The notes below the pieces were generated by a model, which had not been told where the DNA came from, searched no databases, and worked only from the letters and a program-made list of their open reading frames with translations. Shown here in pieces: positions 1 to 7,341 of a stretch of 20,524 nucleotides of DNA. Source of the stretch: a virus; IMG/VR virus record IMGVR_UViG_3300043395_000220, positions 1-20,524 of that record. One strand, given 5' to 3'. Each line of letters begins with the position of its first letter. Position 1 is the first letter of the stretch. The translations under genes and the position numbers were made by a program.

Positions 1-303
1 TTGACGAGCCATGTCTTTTATGTATTTTAATCCCGAATCGACCAGTTGATAATCATTTTTTAACGTCCAAGCAGCCCAAACATGAAGCTCCTCACCCATC
101 GGCTGAAGGATAAAGAATCCCTCAAAATGATTGTCCTTCAGAACTACCCACAGCATCGCCTTCTGGTTAAAACAATCCACATAAATGTCCTCGACAATCC
201 AATTCTCAGGACTGCGAGTCTTGACCTTTTCTAGTCCGGGCTTAATCGTTGCCCACCAGTTTCTTAACTGGTCAACTGGTATGTATCGGAACTCAACCGA
301 CAA
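1..303 (-). CDS. Conserved phage protein, GNAT-like, 3' end cut by window
   Basis: An open frame of 101 codons runs without a stop to the window edge. The likely start is a TTG at 303-301, giving M-S-V-E-F-R-Y-I-P; no ATG occurs near the front. A GGATA lies about 5 bases upstream and may serve as a weak ribosome site. The start overlaps the last 11 bases of the upstream gene. The visible part has alternating beta strands and helices, with W-W near residue 16-17, 'PENWIVEDIY' at about 30-39, 'FEGFFILQP' and 'LHVWAAW'. This pattern resembles a small protein common in podovirus tail modules that is sometimes annotated as GNAT-like. The family link is from memory and modest. No catalytic residues can be assigned. 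Confidence 0.7.
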   Translation of the reverse strand, partial: MSVEFRYIPVDQLRNWWATIKPGLEKVKTRSPENWIVEDIYVDCFNQKAMLWVVLKDNHFEGFFILQPMGEELHVWAAWTLKNDYQLVDSGLKYIKDMARQ

Positions 304-1084
304 CGATATATCCGTAAGTTTTGTCTGCTGTAGCATTTGCCCAATGTGTAATAGTTGCTTGACCTTGTTGCCTTGCTGAAACATACAGGTTTGACGTTGC
401 AGCAGGTGCTACATAATTCAACGTAGTAATCAATGATGCTGTACTCGGTCTAGTCGGACTCGTTTGAGTTGGGTAATACTGCAAGCTAATCGCAGCGTTA
501 GTCGCAGACCAATACAACTCTACATAATCATTTGCTGCCAACTCAACAAAATAATTCCAACCGACAACAACGTGACCGTTAACACCGCCATGACTGTTAG
601 GAATAGAAATAAACCCCGCCGAACCAGCAACATCTGTCCCATTTTTTCTTATCCAAACACTAACATCATGTAACTGTGTATCTGTATTCTGAAACTGACC
701 AGACCATTGCAAATTATAAATACCGTAGTTCCTGACGTTCATCCTAGAATTATTACTAACATATACCCCATTTGAGTAATCCGTCGTATTTAACGTCATG
801 GCTGTGGCTGTATTCGCCGTTATCGTCTGGTCTGTGGTGTCCTGAAATGCTCCGTAAGGTGCTGAATCAGCCTCAGCAGCCGCAGATACAGGCACAAAGA
901 AAATCAGGCTGTCATAGCCTATACGCTCGTCATACAGGGTCGTAGTCGTAGCATTGCCAGTCGCTAGGGTAACCTCTCCCGTATTGTTCGTTTTACCATT
1001 CATAGCACCACGAACAACCTCAGCAACCTGTCTCTGATCCCCTCCAAAGACAGGTAACGTCTGGAACTGAATACGCCTAGTCAT
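293..1084 (-). CDS. Beta-rich tail/receptor-binding-like protein
   Basis: The 263-aa product opens with a short conserved-looking segment (QTLPVFGGDQRQVAEVVRGA) that may attach to the virion. A Thr/Asn/Ala-rich beta-strand body follows. The segment from about residue 115 to 215, with strands such as 'GIYNLQWSGQFQN', 'VSVWIRKNGTDV' and 'NYFVELAANDYVELYW', looks like a TNF/C1q-like jelly-roll head as seen at the tips of phage fibres. The last 50 residues (VSARQQGQATITHWANA...YGYIVVG) are likely another strand pair. The start overlaps the stop of the gp10-like gene by 4 bases (ATGA). Placement at the end of the tail module fits a fibre or surface protein. The receptor-binding role is inference. 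Confidence 0.75.
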   Translation of the reverse strand: MTRRIQFQTLPVFGGDQRQVAEVVRGAMNGKTNNTGEVTLATGNATTTTLYDERIGYDSLIFFVPVSAAAEADSAPYGAFQDTTDQTITANTATAMTLNTTDYSNGVYVSNNSRMNVRNYGIYNLQWSGQFQNTDTQLHDVSVWIRKNGTDVAGSAGFISIPNSHGGVNGHVVVGWNYFVELAANDYVELYWSATNAAISLQYYPTQTSPTRPSTASLITTLNYVAPAATSNLYVSARQQGQATITHWANATADKTYGYIVVG

Positions 1085-2499
1085 CGATTACCCTGTTTCA
1101 CTACGTCAACACCTAGCCCTACTGCGGTTTTCCAATTAGCACCCGTTGGAGTCAATCGTAGTCTGTGGTATTCCCCATTAGAACGCAAGGAAACACGGTT
1201 CTCAGCATCAGCAGGAACGTCGGTGTAAAACTCAACCTCCTCAGATAATAGATCACGGCTAGAAACCGCTACAGAGGCACTACCGCCATCTACAAGCGGT
1301 CTAGCAAGGATGACCGTAGAACGACCTACGTTGATGTCTCCTGTCGTTATCTGAGCCGTTTTAGGCTGTCCTGAGAAGGCAATAATCTTGCTTCCAGCAA
1401 CACCAGCAAACAATAGTTGTCCACCAGCAAATACCCGCGAATCCAAGGGAATCTCTAACGCATCAATCGAGGAGCTATAGTTATCCACCTGCTCTAACGT
1501 CGCTGAAGGAGTTAGCACATAAGCAATAGATGTAGCTGTAGTTTCTGCATAAGACCAACGATCTAAATCTACCGAGTAAATCAACAATAACTTACGAGCA
1601 AATGTGCCAGCAAATCGCCAAATTACCAATTTATTAATAGGATCAACCGTAGCACTCATGGCTGAAGGTATTTGACTAGGAATAGCGTTATCAAAGAACC
1701 AACGATTTACTCTTTCAGCACCAATCTGTTTAGTAGATTGCCCATCGCAGACATAAAAACCGTCATCTGACAGGAAATAGGTTAGTCCACCGTACTGAGC
1801 AATAGAACCGTTAGAAATACAGCCTAGAGAGCGTGAAATAGCGTCAAATTGGAAGAAAAACGGGCTACCAGCATAGGTCATCCGGTAAATAGCCCTCTCT
1901 AGGAAGATGATTCCGTACTCTCCACCTGCTAGACCCGTAATATCACCACCGTCAGGGATAACCTGAGTATCTGATTGACTCGCAGCACCCGGAGTCCAGT
2001 CAGTTTCGTCGTTAATATCTGACCAGTAGACCGTATTTTCACCACCACCGGGGTCATTAGCCGCAACAACAAAGTCTTTGACCACCGTTACATATTTTGT
2101 TCTAGGTGCAGCAGCAGCTAAATCAGCAAAATTAGTTGAGGAATTCAGAGTCCAAGACTGCAATCTATCCGATCCGTTAGCCAGAATGATCTTAGACCCA
2201 AACTGAGTCACATCCCATGACTCCACAGCCGAATATCCAGTCGTAGTAGCAGCATCCATACTACCGTCAGTCTGGTCAAACTTATAAATCTGAGTAGCTC
2301 CAGCAGCAAACAACGTCGTAGCACCACCAAACTTACCCGCAAAGGTAATCAGTAGAGCCTGAGCAGCATCATCCGAGTAATCAGCCTCACTTCGAAATGG
2401 CGCATAACCGTTAGCAACCGGATAACAGTTCTTAGCGTCTGTGACTGCTCCCGTTACTCCGGGTTGATCTGGCAACCACTCACCGAATTTAATGTCCAT
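1081..2499 (-). CDS. Packaged-DNA stabilisation protein, P22 gp10-like
   Basis: The 472-aa length is close to that of P22 gp10, the protein that plugs the portal/neck after DNA packaging. The N terminus 'KFGEWLPDQPGV...DAKNCYPVANGYAPF' is the typical opening of this family. After it comes a propeller-like series of repeats (GKFGGATTLFAAGATQIYKF; DVTQFGSKIILANGSDRLQSW; PRTKYVTVVKDFVVAAND; YWSDINDETDW). The mid part 'LGCISNGSIAQYGGLTYFLSDDGFYVCDG' is also characteristic. The start ATG has GAGG 7 bases upstream, overlapping the end of the fibre gene. The neighbours, adaptor upstream and tail proteins on both sides, agree with a neck role. Assignment is by recognised sequence pattern. Confidence 0.82.
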   Translation of the reverse strand: MDIKFGEWLPDQPGVTGAVTDAKNCYPVANGYAPFRSEADYSDDAAQALLITFAGKFGGATTLFAAGATQIYKFDQTDGSMDAATTTGYSAVESWDVTQFGSKIILANGSDRLQSWTLNSSTNFADLAAAAPRTKYVTVVKDFVVAANDPGGGENTVYWSDINDETDWTPGAASQSDTQVIPDGGDITGLAGGEYGIIFLERAIYRMTYAGSPFFFQFDAISRSLGCISNGSIAQYGGLTYFLSDDGFYVCDGQSTKQIGAERVNRWFFDNAIPSQIPSAMSATVDPINKLVIWRFAGTFARKLLLIYSVDLDRWSYAETTATSIAYVLTPSATLEQVDNYSSSIDALEIPLDSRVFAGGQLLFAGVAGSKIIAFSGQPKTAQITTGDINVGRSTVILARPLVDGGSASVAVSSRDLLSEEVEFYTDVPADAENRVSLRSNGEYHRLRLTPTGANWKTAVGLGVDVVKQGNR

Positions 2500-5154
2500 T
2501 TATTGCCTCAACCAAGTGCTAGACGTTCCAGCTACATTAGACCAACCACTTACCGCTGGTGAAGATGTAGTCCAAGTCGATGATGTCGGAGTCGTATCAC
2601 CCCACTCTTCACCCACAATCTGACCATTAGCCACTACATCAGCCGTTGCCGTTACTACAGGATTAAAACTATAGGTAGCACTACCATACGCTGATACCTG
2701 AGCAAATCCAGTCACACTAGCAGCGCCACTAGCAACTTTATTTGCCCCACAAATAATTGTCGCATTACCAGTAACATCGCCAGACGCTACCCTAATCCTG
2801 ATTCCCTGACCTTCAACGGAAGCATTAGCAGTTATATCACCTGCAAATAATCTTATCCTAGATGCAAGAGAAGCAATAGCAGCATTAGCCGATATATCTA
2901 CAGCAAACAATCTAATCCTTGTTGGAAAACCAGTAACAGTAGCATCTGCGGTTACTGAAGCTGCCGCATCTACATAATTAGCAAATAACCATCCAAGATT
3001 ATTACCAGAATTTACGTTACCGTTAGATATTAATGCTTTCCAAGTAGCCCCACCTGTTGCATTACTGTCTTGAATGTTTAGGTAAGAACTATTTACTGTG
3101 CCAGATGATTTTGATAACGTGAATTGAGTGCCTCCAGTAGAGCTGCGGATTGATACTAAGTTGCCAGCAGAACCGGATAAGGTAAACGCATTAACCGTTG
3201 TTGTCGTACTGGCAGGGAATGTAATCTGGCTTGCTGTGGCGTTAGTGTTTGTAATATTGTTAAACGTATTTGCGCCAGTAATTGTTAGTGTTCCCGCACC
3301 ACCTTGATTCAATGTGCAGTTATACGTAGAACCGCCACCCACAAACGTCTTGGCAGTCGCAGCAGTCATGGAGATTATGCCTGTGCCAGTACCTGCTGTG
3401 GTGGTGAAATTAGTAGGTGCTGCGTTATTCCAAGCAGTTGCAGTCGCAGCAGAACAAACTAATGTTCCACCGTTAAACGTCAAATTCTTTGTGCCTGCAG
3501 CAGTTGCTGCCGAAGCAGTGAATAATGTATAGCCATTTAAATCAACAGTGCCGTTCGTAAAGGTCGTTGTATTAAGCCGTGGTGATACATTACTTAATAA
3601 CTGCCATGTGCCACCAATACCATTAAAGTTTAAATTACAGTTATCAACAAAATAGTTGGCGAAACACAAAATTGTTTTAGTGCCAGATGTTGCGGCCATT
3701 ACTAATGATAGATTAGTTAAATCTAGGTTGGCATTCGTAAACTCCAAGTTCCCTGCAACAGCAATTGTTCCAATAGAAAACGATCTTTGGTTTGAGAGTG
3801 AAAAAGCACCCGCAGTTATTTTGAAATCTCGAATTGCTCCTCCAGCCGACATATCAATGTTAAGTGGATATGTCGTAATAAAATTAAAACTTATTGTGTT
3901 ACTTTCTGATGGACTTCCGGGAAATATACGCGTTGTGCTTGTACCACCATAAGTGCTTGATATTGTGACATTTGGCGTTCCAGAAATCGTCAAGCCTGTG
4001 GTAGTTGAAGTAGTCCATATAGTTCCCGCACTGGGAGTACTGATAGCAATAGTTCCGGTACCAAAATTTATTGATCTGGTATTTGTATTACTGGACGAAA
4101 AAGAAGGCGTAGTGAGCGTGTAAGACGATAACGCTAGTGTTCCTGCTGTCAGTGTAACGTCGGTAGTTCCGCTAACAGAACCGTTATCACCAAGCGTCGT
4201 AGTAATTCCGCTTCCGTTAATTGTTAAATTCCGTATGGTTTTCCCGACAAATGTTATAGTCCCGTCGCCGACTGTAGTGAAATCTGTAGATGTGTAAGTA
4301 CCACCAGAAGCTAATGTAAACCCATGACAAGAGATAGTTACTAAACCCGGATTACAAGTTGATCCAGTAAAGTTGATTTGCCTAAACGACCCAGTAAAAG
4401 TTGGAAAAGAAGCACCTGATGTCAGGTTGATGTTCAGTCTGTTTGATGTTGTTGCTCCAGCCGTTCCACCAAAGTTAAATGTCCTTGTTACAGACATGGC
4501 GGCTGATATATTAGATGTGCCAGTAAACGTAAAGTTTGTGGCTGTTTTTATATCCAATACTGTTGATCCGCCGCTGGTTGTTGTAAGAACAATTGACCCT
4601 GTGCTACCAAATGCTATAGAGCGTGTACTTGAGCCGTCACCTACAAACGTACCACCTGTTAATGTTTTCCCGTTTAGGTCTAATGATCCAGCGGTAAGTG
4701 TTACTGCTGCCGTAGATGCTGTTGTTAGCGCATCCTGAAGTTGCCATCCACCACCAACACCGTTAAACGTAACGGCTGCACCAAATGCTACGCCGTTGGT
4801 TGTAATAGTCTTGCCAGTGGTCGTGGCATTGAATGTAGTCGTGCCTGTATAGGTGCGTGTAAAGTTTGTTGCAGGGAAAGACAAGCTGCCGCTAACAGTC
4901 AAGCCAATGCTTGCGCCTGCAAGGGTCATTGCCCCATCAAGACCGCTAATTGTGATGTCGTTGCAAACCCTTGGGGTTGTTGCCATCGTGACAGTAAACG
5001 CACCTGTGCCTGTATTTGAGTTGGCATCAAAAAATACGTTATCGGTAGCCGTAGGAACAGAAGCACCACTAGCGCCACCGCTAGATGCTGACCAGTTAGC
5101 CGTGTTGGTGCTACTCCATGTACCCGTTCCACCAACCCAATAACGATCTGCCAT
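2500..5154 (-). CDS. Large repetitive beta-rich tail fibre/adhesin-like protein
   Basis: The 884-aa product is extremely rich in Thr, Ser, Gly, Asn and Ala. It begins with the recognisable 'RYWVGGTGTWSSTNTANW' motif and 'DNVFFDANS', seen in phage and bacterial surface proteins with beta-helix bodies. Residues about 60-720 contain degenerate units of alternating T-x-T-x strands with recurring 'FNGxGGTWQL', 'GTVDLNGYTL' and 'TKTIxxNG' elements, which suggests a right-handed beta helix. Residues about 746-825 form four 20-residue repeats. The last 60 residues, with 'GEEWGDTTPTSSTW', look like a virion-attachment or trimerisation end shared with other phage structural proteins. GGAG 6 bases before the ATG overlaps the end of the 57-aa gene. 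It is most likely a tail fibre or tail-surface protein; no enzymatic motif was seen. Confidence 0.78.
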   Translation of the reverse strand: MADRYWVGGTGTWSSTNTANWSASSGGASGASVPTATDNVFFDANSNTGTGAFTVTMATTPRVCNDITISGLDGAMTLAGASIGLTVSGSLSFPATNFTRTYTGTTTFNATTTGKTITTNGVAFGAAVTFNGVGGGWQLQDALTTASTAAVTLTAGSLDLNGKTLTGGTFVGDGSSTRSIAFGSTGSIVLTTTSGGSTVLDIKTATNFTFTGTSNISAAMSVTRTFNFGGTAGATTSNRLNINLTSGASFPTFTGSFRQINFTGSTCNPGLVTISCHGFTLASGGTYTSTDFTTVGDGTITFVGKTIRNLTINGSGITTTLGDNGSVSGTTDVTLTAGTLALSSYTLTTPSFSSSNTNTRSINFGTGTIAISTPSAGTIWTTSTTTGLTISGTPNVTISSTYGGTSTTRIFPGSPSESNTISFNFITTYPLNIDMSAGGAIRDFKITAGAFSLSNQRSFSIGTIAVAGNLEFTNANLDLTNLSLVMAATSGTKTILCFANYFVDNCNLNFNGIGGTWQLLSNVSPRLNTTTFTNGTVDLNGYTLFTASAATAAGTKNLTFNGGTLVCSAATATAWNNAAPTNFTTTAGTGTGIISMTAATAKTFVGGGSTYNCTLNQGGAGTLTITGANTFNNITNTNATASQITFPASTTTTVNAFTLSGSAGNLVSIRSSTGGTQFTLSKSSGTVNSSYLNIQDSNATGGATWKALISNGNVNSGNNLGWLFANYVDAAASVTADATVTGFPTRIRLFAVDISANAAIASLASRIRLFAGDITANASVEGQGIRIRVASGDVTGNATIICGANKVASGAASVTGFAQVSAYGSATYSFNPVVTATADVVANGQIVGEEWGDTTPTSSTWTTSSPAVSGWSNVAGTSSTWLRQ
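2680..2919 (-). repeat. Four tandem 20-residue (60-bp) coding repeats
   Basis: Within the 884-aa protein, four consecutive units of exactly 20 residues occur. Units 1 and 2 both start RIRLFA-x-DI-x-ANA, unit 3 starts RIRVASGDVTGNA, and unit 4 is degenerate (KVASGAASVTGFA). At DNA level, the related strings aatctaatcc, aatcttatcc and accctaatcc on the plus strand recur about every 60 bases (near 2909, 2848 and 2788). Each unit probably forms one beta hairpin or helix turn. Confidence 0.75.
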
Positions 5155-5157
5155 GTC

Positions 5158-5331
5158 TTACTCCGCAGGTTGTTCTTCAGATGGTGGCGCTGTTACTACA
5201 GCAATCCAATTATCAAATCGCTGTTGCTTCATTGCCTGAATTTCTGCGTCAGTAAATGTGTGATTGTCTGGCAAATGCAGAGCGTCACAGAATTTGCCAT
5301 ACGGACTGTCAAAAGAAAAATCTATCTTCAT
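5158..5331 (-). CDS. Small conserved phage protein, 57 aa
   Basis: This reading frame fills the gap between the fibre gene and the Gp80-like gene. The product starts MKIDFSFDSPYGKFCDALHL, continues 'FTDAEIQAMKQQRFDNWIAVV' and ends 'EEQPAE'. Its start overlaps the previous stop as ATGA, and its TAA is 3 bases before the next ATG, so it fits the operon exactly. The 'DAL.LPD.HTFTDAEI..MK..R.DNW' pattern is familiar from small proteins between tail genes in many phages. Its role is unknown. A small chaperone- or assembly-type function is possible, but nothing in the sequence shows it. Confidence 0.85.
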   Translation of the reverse strand: MKIDFSFDSPYGKFCDALHLPDNHTFTDAEIQAMKQQRFDNWIAVVTAPPSEEQPAE

Positions 5332-5714
5332 GCTAATGTCACAGATAGGTTGCCAGTTGTGATACGGAAAATATCATCAACATCAATCGCCTTAGATGTA
5401 GTCAATGGTGTGTGATACAGTAAGTTTCCAGTAGTCAACGCATCCATAATCCCGATATGCGTTATCGTTCCCCATGATGATGTGCAAGTAGGAAACTCTA
5501 CGTTAGCCGAGTTTGTACTGACACCATTACTAGGCGCACCGAACGTCACCGCTGTACGAGCATAAGACCCACCAGATACCTCAGTTCCACTACCAGCGTC
5601 CGTAGGGTCAGATGTAAATAGTGCAACATAAACCGTAGTTGGACTGGTATAGCTCGTATTACGCAAGGTAGCGTTAATCAGAGCGTTTTCCAAATAATTC
5701 GACATTTCTGCCAT
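5328..5714 (-). CDS. Phage tail protein, Gp80-like family
   Basis: The 128-aa product contains 'NYLENALINATLRNTSYTSPTTVYVALFTSDPTDAG', 'GGSYARTAV', 'WGTITHIGIMDA', 'GNLLYHTPLT' and a final 'ITTGNLSVTLA'. This string of motifs is typical of the small beta-sandwich proteins annotated as phage tail fibre protein or Gp80-like in podo- and siphoviruses. An ATG at 5714 (MAEMSNYLE) is used here. A second ATG three codons on (5705) would start directly at the conserved SNYLE. It lies 3 bases after the adaptor stop and overlaps the next gene by 4 bases. It probably decorates the tail or neck; the exact position in the virion is unknown. Confidence 0.8.
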   Translation of the reverse strand: MAEMSNYLENALINATLRNTSYTSPTTVYVALFTSDPTDAGSGTEVSGGSYARTAVTFGAPSNGVSTNSANVEFPTCTSSWGTITHIGIMDALTTGNLLYHTPLTTSKAIDVDDIFRITTGNLSVTLA

Positions 5715-5717
5715 GAT

Positions 5718-6338
5718 TTACCTCACGTTGTAAGACATAGACATAGGTTGACCGCTATACTCACTCGACTGGTCAGATGTATTGATAGCACTAATCGCAC
5801 GATCGTACAAAGCTGACCATGTTTGCAAACGAGCATCATTCATCAGATACGGCTCTGCTTCTCCTAGCGACGCATACAGCAACGCATCAGGATAGTTCGC
5901 TAGGAATACGTTACTCGGATTCGCATCACTCAATAGCGTAGGTTTAGAGTAATACAACATTTGCAACGTATAGGATGTATCAGGAATAGGGGCTAATTGA
6001 ATCTCTGAGCCGAGAATCGTGTAGTCCACAGGTCTACCACTCTCGGTAGTCCTTGCGGTCTCATAGAAGCTATTAGGAGCCTTGTAGCGCAACGTAAACA
6101 CAGGAGTCGTGTTTAGATGTACATCGCGCATCTCTAAGAAATCAGTCGGTAAGCCAACCGTAGATGTACCGCCAGTCGTTGATGCTGTGGCAACTACAAG
6201 CATCTGACGAGTCCGAATGTCTCGTCTGAGTCGTTCTTCCGCTAACCGGATAAAGTCAGGGATAACGGTAGTTAGGTCACTACGAGCTAGATAGTTCGCT
6301 ATCGTAGTCTTTAGGTCGCTATAGCTCGTAAATGCCAT
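5718..6338 (-). CDS. Head-tail adaptor, SU10/P22-gp4-like
   Basis: The 206-aa product starts 'AFTSYSDLKTTIANYLARSDL...IPDFIRLAEERLRRDIRTR', the typical N-terminal helices of adaptor proteins that form a ring under the portal of SU10- and P22-like phages. It continues with 'LPTDFLEMRDV', 'LRYKAPNSFYE' and 'YTILGSEIQLAPIPDTSYTLQMLYY', then the C-terminal helical pair 'DALLYASLGEAEPYLMNDARLQTWSALYDRAI'. AGAGGA lies 5 bases before the ATG. It follows the glycosyltransferase gene after one base. The order capsid, small protein, adaptor, gp10-like supports the neck assignment. Confidence 0.85.
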   Translation of the reverse strand: MAFTSYSDLKTTIANYLARSDLTTVIPDFIRLAEERLRRDIRTRQMLVVATASTTGGTSTVGLPTDFLEMRDVHLNTTPVFTLRYKAPNSFYETARTTESGRPVDYTILGSEIQLAPIPDTSYTLQMLYYSKPTLLSDANPSNVFLANYPDALLYASLGEAEPYLMNDARLQTWSALYDRAISAINTSDQSSEYSGQPMSMSYNVR

Positions 6339-6339
6339 G

Positions 6340-6993
6340 TTATTCCTCTAATTGCTCAAAATCTTTCCATCCGTACTCGTAAGTCCCGATGTGCCTAATG
6401 TGCATTGATAGCTCATGGTCTACATACGTCTGAAAGCCCTCAGAACCAGCCTTGACGCAGAAATATACATCCTCACCACATACACCGTTAGAACCCCATC
6501 CAGCATCGAACCAAGGTCTACCAGTCTTCTCAAACACTTCCTTACGGATCATTACAGCACCAAATCCCACCGCTGTAACCTCCTCGATTCCCTCTTTACC
6601 GCGAGAATCTACATTAGACCACTTACGAACCTCAGTATCGCCATCCATGTACCTAGTCAAAATCTTTGCCGTAGGTGTGACAGGCTTTCTCCGAGTCGTA
6701 GCATTTACCCCTACTATCGGCACGTTACGACTTAACATTATCGTAATCATGTCGTGAGGAAACCGCATATCGCTATCAATAAACAATAGCGCATCACATC
6801 CCTCACCTAAAGCCACCTCTGCTAACTTCTCACGCTGGTCAAATATCAAGGTTCCCGGCATTGTGTACAAACTCAATCCACCTTTACCGTCCTTGCATCG
6901 GATTGAAGCATCATGCGCTGTCATCCGAGCAAAATCAAACGCAAAACCAGTATGAACCTCATCCCTGCACGGTACGCAAACACCTACTCTCAT
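6340..6993 (-). CDS. Glycosyltransferase-like protein (GT-A, DxD) in head/neck operon
   Basis: The 217-aa product starts with 'RVGVCVPCRDEVHTGFAFDFARM', a Rossmann-type first strand typical of GT2-like transferases. At residues 71-75 it has 'FIDSDM', the D-S-D metal/nucleotide-sugar motif following a hydrophobic strand. A region 'EEVTAVGFGAVMIRKEVFEKTGRPWFDA' leads to 'GEDVYFCVKAG' (E174-D175, the usual catalytic-base area), and 'MHIRHIGTYEYGW' follows near the end. It overlaps the upstream gene by 4 bases (ATGA) and is in the middle of virion genes. It probably transfers a sugar to a protein, polysaccharide or DNA; the acceptor is unknown. Proteins of this type recur in marine and freshwater podoviruses at similar positions. 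Confidence 0.78.
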   Translation of the reverse strand: MRVGVCVPCRDEVHTGFAFDFARMTAHDASIRCKDGKGGLSLYTMPGTLIFDQREKLAEVALGEGCDALLFIDSDMRFPHDMITIMLSRNVPIVGVNATTRRKPVTPTAKILTRYMDGDTEVRKWSNVDSRGKEGIEEVTAVGFGAVMIRKEVFEKTGRPWFDAGWGSNGVCGEDVYFCVKAGSEGFQTYVDHELSMHIRHIGTYEYGWKDFEQLEE

Positions 6994-7292
6994 ACAGTAC
7001 CTCGATACGTCTTCCAGACAGCATTATCAGGATCGTTTAGCCACCTAGCAAAACCGACATCATCCACCACGTTAAAGCCCTTCATAATCCCACGCTGATT
7101 CAGTACATCAATCACCGTAAAGGGTATTCTGGCTACGTGATGAAGCTCGTTTAGGTGTCCTTGTCGAGATTTGTCATAGTCCAGTTGCCTCTTATTGGCT
7201 TTGATAATCTCGGTTACATCCTGCTTAGTCTCGATGACAATCCCACCGTCACCGTCTTCAAATGCTGTCTGAGTCCGTATCGGAGTACTCAT
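6990..7292 (-). CDS. Conserved small phage protein after major capsid gene
   Basis: The 100-aa product has an acidic/polar N terminus (TAFEDGDGGIVIETKQDV). It then shows a helical part 'EIIKANKRQLDYDKSRQGHLNELHHVARIPFTVIDVL' and the closing motif 'GFARWLNDPDNAVWKTYRGTV'. 'WLNDPDN..W+T' endings are familiar from small proteins next to capsid genes in podoviruses, but I cannot name a Pfam family. AAAGGA 5 bases before the ATG gives a good ribosome site. It lies 49 bases downstream of the capsid stop, separated by a hairpin. A head or neck completion role is likely from position only. Confidence 0.8.
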   Translation of the reverse strand: MSTPIRTQTAFEDGDGGIVIETKQDVTEIIKANKRQLDYDKSRQGHLNELHHVARIPFTVIDVLNQRGIMKGFNVVDDVGFARWLNDPDNAVWKTYRGTV

Positions 7293-7308
7293 AAATCCTT
7301 TCGTAGTT

Positions 7309-7332
7309 CTCCCCCACCGTTAGGCAGGGGAG
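7309..7332 (-). promoter_or_regulatory. Hairpin between capsid gene and next gene
   Basis: CTCCCC (7309-7314) pairs with GGGGAG (7327-7332), a 6-bp GC-rich stem that can be extended by CC/GG across a small internal loop. It lies in the longest gap of the structural operon, just after the capsid TAA. No T-run follows on the minus strand (AACTACGAAAGG), so it is not a standard intrinsic terminator. It could be an mRNA processing or stability element or a weak attenuator that keeps capsid mRNA above downstream genes. Confidence 0.5.
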
Positions 7333-7341
7333 AGTTGCTAC

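Noticed and set aside
2680-2919. Regularly spaced 60-bp repeats considered as a CRISPR array or diversity-generating template
   Set aside because: Repeats are diverged, in frame and code for 20-residue protein units with no spacers. No Cas or reverse transcriptase gene is in the window.
3314-5143. Several plus-strand frames of 70-120 codons rich in Val, Ala and Pro
   Set aside because: They are reverse complements of the Thr/Gly/Asn-rich fibre gene, where ACT/GGT/AAT codons rarely give stops. No ribosome sites, and they conflict with the well-supported minus-strand gene.
7309-7332. Hairpin after the capsid gene as a rho-independent terminator
   Set aside because: The bases following the stem on the minus strand are AACTACGAAAGG, with no T-run, so it is kept only as a generic hairpin.
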